Of a stretch of DNA of 64,000 nucleotides, positions 57,477-64,000 are shown piece by piece. This DNA comes from Acetatifactor sp. (GTDB lineage Bacteria > Bacillota > Clostridia > Lachnospirales > Lachnospiraceae). The DNA lies in contig JAHBAA010000039.1 in the NCBI GenBank assembly GCA_018385425.1, positions 1-64,000 of the forward strand. The letters run 5' to 3'. The position numbers and the translations under genes are program-made. The notes under the pieces are model-generated. The model ran no database searches. It had not been told where the DNA came from and worked only from the letters and a program-made list of their open reading frames with translations. Numbering within the stretch: the stretch's first letter is position 1; the number at the start of each line of letters is the position of its first letter.

Positions 57477-58337
57477 ATGGTAATTCAGTGGTACCCCGGT
57501 CATATGACGAAAGCTAAGCGTATGATGCAGGAGGATATGAAGTTAATTGATCTGATCATCGAACTGGTCGATGCGCGTATCCCTCTCTCCAGCCGCAATC
57601 CGGATATTGATGAGCTGGGGAAAAACAAATCGAGGATCGTTCTGCTCAATAAGTCTGATCTGGCTGATCCCGTCAAAAACAAGCAATGGATGAAATATTT
57701 TGAGTCCAAGGGTATTTATGCGCTGGAGATGAATTCCAAGACCGGTTTTGGGGTAAAAAGCGTGAACGGTCTGGTTCAGCAGGCCTGCAGGGAAAAAATC
57801 GAACGTGATAGAAGACGGGGGATTGTTGGTCGGCCTGTACGTGCCATGGTGGTTGGAATTCCGAACGTAGGAAAGTCTACTTTTATCAACTCTTTTGCCG
57901 GCAAGGCATGTACGAAGACGGGCAACAAACCGGGCGTGACAAAGGGCAAGCAGTGGATACGTATGGGAAAAGGATTGGAACTTTTGGATACTCCCGGGAT
58001 ACTTTGGCCGAAATTCGAGGATGAAAAGGTTGGTAAGTATCTGGCGTTCATCGGTTCCGTCAATGATGAGATCATCATTATGGAAGATTTGGCCTGTGAT
58101 CTCATTGGATGTCTGACAGAAATCTATCCCACCGCAATCAATGATCGCTATGGAATCGAATTGCAGGAGACACCCGCTTTGACCCTGAATGCCATTGCTG
58201 TGAGCAGAGGATGTTATAAGAAAGGGGAAGAGCTTGACTGTAAAAAAGCCGCGGACCTTTTGATCGATGATTTCCGAAGCGGACGATTGGGGAGAATCAG
58301 TTTAGAGAGACCGGAGGGCGGTGAGACAAATGAGTGA
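57477..58337 (+). CDS. rbgA: Ribosome biogenesis GTPase (YlqF/RbgA)
   Basis: IQWYPGHMTKAKRMMQEDMKLIDLIIELVDARIPLSSRNP; NKSDL; GIPNVGKSTFINSFAG; circularly permuted GTPase order. Confidence 0.95.
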   Translation: MVIQWYPGHMTKAKRMMQEDMKLIDLIIELVDARIPLSSRNPDIDELGKNKSRIVLLNKSDLADPVKNKQWMKYFESKGIYALEMNSKTGFGVKSVNGLVQQACREKIERDRRRGIVGRPVRAMVVGIPNVGKSTFINSFAGKACTKTGNKPGVTKGKQWIRMGKGLELLDTPGILWPKFEDEKVGKYLAFIGSVNDEIIIMEDLACDLIGCLTEIYPTAINDRYGIELQETPALTLNAIAVSRGCYKKGEELDCKKAADLLIDDFRSGRLGRISLERPEGGETNE

Positions 58338-58878
58338 GAAATTAAAAGAGGCGATCGGTACAATTTTGTATTTTGGACTGGTGATCTGTGTCACCCTGCT
58401 GTTTATCAAATATGTTGCTCAGCGGACAGTGGTAGACGGACAGTCTATGGAGCCTACGCTGCAGAATGCCGACAATCTGATCGTGGACAAGATTTCCTAT
58501 CGTTTCTCTGATCCTGAGAGGTTTGATGTGGTAGTTTTTCCGCCATACGAAAATGCCGATAAGACTTACTATATCAAGAGAATTATCGGATTGCCGGGAG
58601 AGACGGTCCATATAGATACAGAAGGAAATATCTATATCAATGGGGAACTGTTGTCAGAGGGATATGGGAAGGAAGTTATTCAACCCTTTGCTCTGGGGCG
58701 GGCCGCCGGCGAAGTGGTGCTTGGAGAGGACGAGTATTTTGTGATGGGTGATAATCGTAATAACAGCACGGACAGCCGTTCTGACCTTGTGGGCAATGTG
58801 AAGAGAAGCCAGCTGATCGGAAGGGCTTGGGTTCGTGTCTGGCCCTTTTCCAAGTTCGGTTTTGTGAAACATCAGTAG
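58330..58878 (+). CDS. lepB: Signal peptidase I (second copy)
   Basis: VVDGQSMEPTLQNADNLIVDKISYRF, RFDVVVF, YYIKRIIGLPGETV, YFVMGDNRNNSTDSR. Confidence 0.93.
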   Translation: MSEKLKEAIGTILYFGLVICVTLLFIKYVAQRTVVDGQSMEPTLQNADNLIVDKISYRFSDPERFDVVVFPPYENADKTYYIKRIIGLPGETVHIDTEGNIYINGELLSEGYGKEVIQPFALGRAAGEVVLGEDEYFVMGDNRNNSTDSRSDLVGNVKRSQLIGRAWVRVWPFSKFGFVKHQ

Positions 58879-58925
58879 GGTCAGTAAGGCATTTGAGAAT
58901 AGTCTTTGGAAAGAACGGAGTACAT

Positions 58926-59684
58926 ATGAAGGCCATTGGGGAGATTAAGAGAGAACTGGATGAGGCAAATGCGGCATCCCTGGAGGAAGTGTGTTCACTT
59001 TATGCGGAGGACGAACGCGCCGGAGTGAAGAAATTGATCACAGCTGCCAAAAAGAGACAGCAGGCATATTTCCTTGAAAAGCAGCGCATCTATGATCTGC
59101 AGCAATATGAGAGAGCATACAGTGCTTATTCCTATATCTGCGGTATCGATGAAGTGGGGAGAGGACCGTTGGCCGGGCCGGTTGTGGCCGGAGCGGTTAT
59201 TTTGCCGAAAGATTGTGAGATTCTGTATATCAATGATTCTAAGAAGCTCTCCGAAAAAAAACGGGAAGAACTGTATGATGTGATCACTTCGGAGGCTGTC
59301 GCCTGTGCCGTGGGATATGCCACCCCGGAAACCATTGACGAGATCAATATCCTGCAGGCGACCTATCAGGCAATGCGCCAGGCAATTGCCAAACTGAATC
59401 CCGCCCCTGACCTCTTGCTGAATGATGCAGTGACGATTCCGGGCGTATCAGTGAGGCAGGTGCCGATTATCAAGGGGGATGCCTTAAGCATCTCTATCGG
59501 TGCAGCGAGCATTATCGCGAAGGTTACCAGAGACAGGTTGATGTGTGAGTACGACAGTATTTATCCGGAGTTTCATTTTGCGGAAAATAAGGGCTATGGA
59601 AGCCAGGCCCATATTGCCGCTCTGAAAAAATACGGACCGACTCCCATTCATCGCAGAAGCTTTATCAAAAATTTCGGGTTTTAG
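58926..59684 (+). CDS. rnhB: Ribonuclease HII
   Basis: ICGIDEVGRGPLAGPVVAGAVILP; YINDSKKLSEKKREEL; GDALSISIGAASIIAKVTRDRLM. Confidence 0.95.
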   Translation: MKAIGEIKRELDEANAASLEEVCSLYAEDERAGVKKLITAAKKRQQAYFLEKQRIYDLQQYERAYSAYSYICGIDEVGRGPLAGPVVAGAVILPKDCEILYINDSKKLSEKKREELYDVITSEAVACAVGYATPETIDEINILQATYQAMRQAIAKLNPAPDLLLNDAVTIPGVSVRQVPIIKGDALSISIGAASIIAKVTRDRLMCEYDSIYPEFHFAENKGYGSQAHIAALKKYGPTPIHRRSFIKNFGF

Positions 59685-59687
59685 AAA

Positions 59688-60050
59688 ATGAACAAGAGAG
59701 AGACAGGGTCTGCATATGAGAATCGTGCTGCTGAGTATCTGGCGGCAAACGGAATGCGGATCAAAGAGCGCAATTACCGCAATCGCAGCGGTGAGATCGA
59801 TCTGATCGGGGTTCATCAGGGATATCTGGTGTTTGTAGAGGTGAAATACAGGGGCGGTGTTGGGTATGGTTATGCCTCTGCTGCCGTGACTTATTCCAAA
59901 CAGCGCCAGATCTGTAAGGTTGCAGATTATTACAGGTTGACACATGGGGTGAAAGATTCCTGCCCGATTCGGTATGATGTCATCGCCATTCAGGGAGATA
60001 CCGTAGAATGGGTTCAGAATGCTTTCCCGCACATTTATTCCTGCAGATAA
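59688..60050 (+). CDS. yraN: UPF0102/YraN family endonuclease-like protein
   Basis: GSAYENRAAEYLAANGMRIKERNYRNRSGEIDLIGVHQGYLVFVEVKYR. Confidence 0.93.
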   Translation: MNKRETGSAYENRAAEYLAANGMRIKERNYRNRSGEIDLIGVHQGYLVFVEVKYRGGVGYGYASAAVTYSKQRQICKVADYYRLTHGVKDSCPIRYDVIAIQGDTVEWVQNAFPHIYSCR

Positions 60051-60077
60051 GCTTTATTAAGGAAATCTTCACTTTTG

Positions 60078-60115
60078 CTTCAAGTTACCTTAAGTTTTAT
60101 TTGTTTAGATATAGT
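60078..60115 (+). promoter_or_regulatory. Direct-repeat element and -10 upstream of the response regulator gene
   Basis: CTTCAAGTTAC CTTAAGTTTTA (11-bp period, 60078-60099) followed by TATAGT (60110-60115). Confidence 0.4.
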
Positions 60116-60144
60116 TATAGTCATTTTTGGGGGAAAAGGGGTTT

Positions 60145-60837
60145 ATGATAAATATTTTAATTTGTGATGATGACAAGGAAATCGTGGATGCCATCGAGAT
60201 CTATCTGAATAATGACGGCTATCAGATCTTTAAGGCATATGACGGTGAGCAGGCACTAAATATAATGAAGAAGGAAGAAATCCATCTTGTTTTGATGGAT
60301 GTGATGATGCCGAAGCTGGATGGTATCCGTACCACTCTGAAAATCAGAGAGACAAGCTCTGTACCGATCATCATGCTGTCGGCAAAGAGTGAGGATACCG
60401 ATAAGATTCTCGGGTTGAATATTGGTGCGGATGATTACATTACAAAACCTTTCAATCCTCTGGAACTTGTTGCAAGAGTAAAATCCAATCTTCGCAGATA
60501 CACCTCTCTGGGCAGTATGAATACCGACAGCAGATATATTTATCAGGTTGGAGGTCTGACCATCAACGACGAGACGAAGCAGGTAACCGTAGACGATGAG
60601 CCGGTGAAAATGACACCGATCGAGTACCAGATTCTGCTGCTCCTGATGAAAAATCAGGGAAGAGTGTTTTCCATCGACCAGATCTATGAGAATATCTGGA
60701 ATGAAGATGCGGTAGGTGCGGACAATACGGTTGCGGTTCATATCAGACATATTCGTGAGAAGATTGAGATCAATCCGAAAGAACCTAAGTATCTGAAGGT
60801 TGTATGGGGAGTGGGCTATAAGATCGATAAGCAATAG
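60145..60837 (+). CDS. OmpR-family response regulator (VanR-like)
   Basis: ILICDDDKEIVDAIEIYLNNDGY; VLMDVMMPKLDG; IMLSAKSEDTDKILGLNIGADDYITKPFNPLELVARV; C-terminal winged helix VHIRHIREKIE. Confidence 0.93.
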   Translation: MINILICDDDKEIVDAIEIYLNNDGYQIFKAYDGEQALNIMKKEEIHLVLMDVMMPKLDGIRTTLKIRETSSVPIIMLSAKSEDTDKILGLNIGADDYITKPFNPLELVARVKSNLRRYTSLGSMNTDSRYIYQVGGLTINDETKQVTVDDEPVKMTPIEYQILLLLMKNQGRVFSIDQIYENIWNEDAVGADNTVAVHIRHIREKIEINPKEPKYLKVVWGVGYKIDKQ

Positions 60838-60849
60838 TAGTGAGGAAGT

Positions 60850-63714
60850 ATGAAAAAGACCAGACTGGATAGCACGCAACTGAAAAGAATGATTTTCTGT
60901 TTTATTCAGCATTTGATTGCCGCAGGCATTTTGTTGTCTGTGGCCAGTCTTATGCTGAATTCTTATATAGAGGTAAACTCCATCGAGGGCTCACATATTT
61001 ACAAGATTTTTCCTGTAGAAAACGGAATGGAGTTTGAAGAGTCAGAGATTTATCAGGATCTGTTCCGTGCCTCCGTATCAGATATCATGCAGCTGGTTGC
61101 CATCAAGAATCAGATGGAGACGGAAGGGGTCTTTGACGGAGAAAAAACCATAGATATCACTGATTTTGCCAGACAAATCGGAGTAGATGGCGGATGCCGG
61201 TTTACGGTTGGATACGAACTTGACGATCTGATCAAGTGGGGAAAGAGAGGAACCACCTATACCACTTATGTCATGACGATGTCAGAATTTATCAATTATT
61301 TCGGATATGTCATTTATCCTGAAAATTTCACCGTTGATCAGTATGGACAGCTTGCCTTTGATGGGTTTTATCGTGTGGGAGAGGAAACTTTGAATACCGG
61401 AGAGTATCCTTTTGATGACATGGGACAGCCCATCGAATCCGCTCAGCCTGCATATTACGGCAAGGACGCCGGCGATGTTTCGATCGTCTATGAGAAAATG
61501 CAGTACAGCGGTCTCTGGCAGAATGAGTTTGAAGAAATGGTTTTCTCCTATATCATGTCGCAGGGGTTGGAAGGGATTGAATTGCTGAAGGATGATCAGG
61601 ATCGAACTTCAGTGAAGGTTTCTCTTCTGGATTGTATTTATCCTGATATGGACGGAAACACAGATTTCCTGAAAAAAACCGGCAACTGGGTGGACTGTCT
61701 GACACTCCAGAAAAATCTTGCCACGGCAATTCGTCATTTTTCAGACAATTACCAGCAGTATCAGGTGTGGAACAGAGCTTATCAGAAAAATCACTCAAAT
61801 GTAAAATATGTGGTTCGTCTGCAGGAAGACAGCCAGATGAAGACCTTTTCCAATATTGATGATATTACGAACATGGAAGACGAGGATATCACGGAGATTT
61901 TCTCAGAGTACAGAAGATATCTGATCTATTATCCGGACAATCTTGTCTTTATGGGAAATACCATTCTGGGAGAGGACGAATTGTACGGATATCTTCGCGA
62001 CTATAACTATCCGGAGATCACCCATATCTGGCTTGCTGTAGATACCAATTATTCCGTGCCCGGTGATGCATTTTATAATGCAGAGGCACTGTTTACCAGA
62101 ATTGTCCCGAAATCATGGTGGATCTTAATTGCTCTGGCTGTGCTTTCGCTTGCGTGGATCGGAATAGGATTTTATTTGACTGTCACTGCCGGGGTAAGAG
62201 AAAACAAGGATGGGACACGAGAACACTTTCTGAATCATTTTGATAAGATCTGGACTGAGTTTTTGATTCTGTTTTCCGGAATCTGTGTCTATTTTGCTTA
62301 TAATGGTTACCAATATCTGGTTCGACTGGCTGAGATGTCCTGTGTCACAGAAGCTGAGATGAACGGGCTTCGGATGTCACGAATCTATGAATATTTGTAT
62401 TTCATTGCATATGGTTTGTTCCTGAGCATTGCATGCGGGATCATTTGGTATAGTATTGTTCGAAGGGTGAAGAGTCACAATCTGTTGACGGATAGTTTCT
62501 TCTACAGGATCGTGCTTTTATTCAGCAAGGTTTTCTCTTTTGTTTTTCGTCATTCCAATTCTATGGTCAGCATTATGCTTCCATACAACTTGTATTTGTT
62601 TCTCAATTTTATCGGTTTGCTTGGAATCTACCAGTATCGGAACAGGAAGCTGATCTCCATATTGATCTTGGTAGGTCTTGTTGCACTGAACGGTATCGTT
62701 GGAGTGATTTTGTTTAAAAACAATGCGGAAAGGCAGGAAATCATCGCCGGAATCAAGCGGATCCGGGATGGGGAGGTTGATTTCAAGCTGGAAGTGGACA
62801 GTCTGCATGGTGCGAACAGGACATTAGCCGATGCGGTGAATAACATCGGAGAAGGTATCGGGAAAGCGGTGAAGACCAGTATGAAGGATGAACAGATGAA
62901 AACAGATCTGATCACCAATGTTTCCCACGATATAAAGACTCCTCTGACTTCGATCATTAACTATATCGATCTCTTAAAGCGCCTAAAGCTGAAGGAAGAG
63001 CCTGCGAAGGGCTATATAGACATATTGGACAGCAAGGCAAGAAGATTGAAGCAGCTGACGGATGACCTGGTGGAAGCTTCCAAGATTTCCTCCGGAAATA
63101 TTATCCTGAATAATGAAAGACTGAATTTGTACGAACTGATTCAGCAGGGAATTGGGGAGATGGCAGACAAGCTGGAGGACAGCAAGCTTACTGTGATATG
63201 TGATAGGAAGGGTCCTGCAGCATATATTTATGCAGACAGCCGAAGGATGTGGCGTGTGGTAGAAAACCTGCTAAATAATATCTGCAAGTATGCTTTGGAA
63301 GGAACAAGGGTTTATATTGATATCGAGAATGAGGGCGGCAGAGTATCCGCATCCTTCAAGAATATCTCTAAGCAGCAGATGAATATCCAACCGGATGAAT
63401 TGACGGAGCGTTTCATCCGCGGAGACAGCGCCAGAAGTACAGAGGGCAGTGGATTAGGGCTTTCCATCGCAAAAAGCCTGGTTCAGGCACAGAAGGGTGA
63501 GTTTGTGATCTACCTGGATGGAGATTTGTTTAAGGTGACGATTTCCTTCCCTGAGTTTCAAAAACCCGAACAACTGATGCTGAGTGCAGGGCAGGGGAAT
63601 ATCGGAAATTCTATGGATCGATTTGAGGTGACCTTAAGTCCCCGGGACGAAGATTCAAAAGAAACAGACAGAAATGAAAAGGATCCTTCCGAACAAAATG
63701 AGGCGGATTCATAG
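60850..63714 (+). CDS. Sensor histidine kinase with large N-terminal sensory/multi-TM region (954 aa)
   Basis: HAMP-like region, LITNVSHDIKTPLTSIINYIDLLKRL H-box, VENLLNNICKYALEGTRVYIDI N-box, GSGLGLSIAKSLVQ G-box. Confidence 0.92.
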   Translation: MKKTRLDSTQLKRMIFCFIQHLIAAGILLSVASLMLNSYIEVNSIEGSHIYKIFPVENGMEFEESEIYQDLFRASVSDIMQLVAIKNQMETEGVFDGEKTIDITDFARQIGVDGGCRFTVGYELDDLIKWGKRGTTYTTYVMTMSEFINYFGYVIYPENFTVDQYGQLAFDGFYRVGEETLNTGEYPFDDMGQPIESAQPAYYGKDAGDVSIVYEKMQYSGLWQNEFEEMVFSYIMSQGLEGIELLKDDQDRTSVKVSLLDCIYPDMDGNTDFLKKTGNWVDCLTLQKNLATAIRHFSDNYQQYQVWNRAYQKNHSNVKYVVRLQEDSQMKTFSNIDDITNMEDEDITEIFSEYRRYLIYYPDNLVFMGNTILGEDELYGYLRDYNYPEITHIWLAVDTNYSVPGDAFYNAEALFTRIVPKSWWILIALAVLSLAWIGIGFYLTVTAGVRENKDGTREHFLNHFDKIWTEFLILFSGICVYFAYNGYQYLVRLAEMSCVTEAEMNGLRMSRIYEYLYFIAYGLFLSIACGIIWYSIVRRVKSHNLLTDSFFYRIVLLFSKVFSFVFRHSNSMVSIMLPYNLYLFLNFIGLLGIYQYRNRKLISILILVGLVALNGIVGVILFKNNAERQEIIAGIKRIRDGEVDFKLEVDSLHGANRTLADAVNNIGEGIGKAVKTSMKDEQMKTDLITNVSHDIKTPLTSIINYIDLLKRLKLKEEPAKGYIDILDSKARRLKQLTDDLVEASKISSGNIILNNERLNLYELIQQGIGEMADKLEDSKLTVICDRKGPAAYIYADSRRMWRVVENLLNNICKYALEGTRVYIDIENEGGRVSASFKNISKQQMNIQPDELTERFIRGDSARSTEGSGLGLSIAKSLVQAQKGEFVIYLDGDLFKVTISFPEFQKPEQLMLSAGQGNIGNSMDRFEVTLSPRDEDSKETDRNEKDPSEQNEADS

Positions 63715-63738
63715 ATCAGAATGATACGAATGACAAAA

Positions 63739-63774
63739 GAAGGCGATCCTCAGAGGAAGAGGACCGCCTTCTTT
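63739..63774. terminator. Terminator-like hairpin between convergent genes
   Basis: gaaggcgatcctcagaggaagaggaccgccttctttg. Confidence 0.7.
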
Positions 63775-63784
63775 GACAGAAAAC

Positions 63785-64000
63785 TTATTCATTCAAATCA
63801 CTGATTCGGCGATGATTATAGTCATCCAAAACCTGATGAATCTTATCTGTTGTAGCCATGACATTGGAAAGAGAAGCGTCGTGATTCATGAAATCGATGA
63901 GAGAAGCGATGAACTTACTCATATCAGCCTCGACGAAGTATTCTCTGTTGTAGATCTCCGGAGGGAGATAGGTCAGATTGGTGGTGACTACCTTATCAAA
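63785..64000 (-). CDS. prs: Ribose-phosphate pyrophosphokinase, C-terminal fragment (truncated by window edge)
   Basis: Reverse-strand translation FDKVVTTNLTYLPPEIYNREYFVEADMSKFIASLIDFMNHDASLSNVMATTDKIHQVLDDYNHRRISDLNE*. Confidence 0.75.
   Translation of the reverse strand, partial: FDKVVTTNLTYLPPEIYNREYFVEADMSKFIASLIDFMNHDASLSNVMATTDKIHQVLDDYNHRRISDLNE

Noticed and set aside
57477-58337. Circularly permuted GTPase motif order in RbgA as a novelty
   Set aside because: Permuted GTPase motif order is the well-known normal state of the YlqF/RbgA family.

Overview
The window is a gene-dense 64 kb chromosomal segment, inferred to be from a Lachnospiraceae/Clostridia-type genome on gene order and protein style. 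It runs from the 3' end of an Rnf operon (rnfE-rnfA-rnfB) to the 3' end of a minus-strand prs gene. Main blocks: XpaC/TelA; thrC-deoC; a minus-strand dynamin-like GTPase divergent from a Sir2-like gene; hisH-hisF-ung; ddh-lysA; an S66 peptidase; a large solute-binding lipoprotein; tRNA-Leu(CAA); a BlaI/BlaR1-like pair; an amino-acid ABC transporter with metY; polA-coaE-walJ; pta-ackA; yceD-rpmF-plsX-acpP-rnc-smc-ftsY; eda-kdgK; ylxM-ffh-rpsP-khpA-rimM-trmD-rplS-lepB-rbgA-lepB-rnhB-yraN; and a two-component system. I saw no rRNA, CRISPR array, prophage or transposase. The strongest unusual signal is the amino-acid ABC substrate-binding lipoprotein at 25589-26368. Its SBP_bac_3-type fold appears circularly permuted: the C-terminal lobe comes first, then an Ala/Pro/Glu-rich linker, then the N-terminal lobe, with the stop codon at the lobe boundary. 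Other notable items: an in-frame amber codon splitting an otherwise intact rnfB; a ~186-nt near-complete palindrome between ddh and lysA; a TrmD-GNAT fusion; a Sir2-like protein that seems to have lost its catalytic residues, divergent from a dynamin-like gene; a Cys-rich tail on RnfE; and several palindromes or direct repeats placed over promoters. All assignments come from reading the sequence and recalling family motifs; no database search was run.
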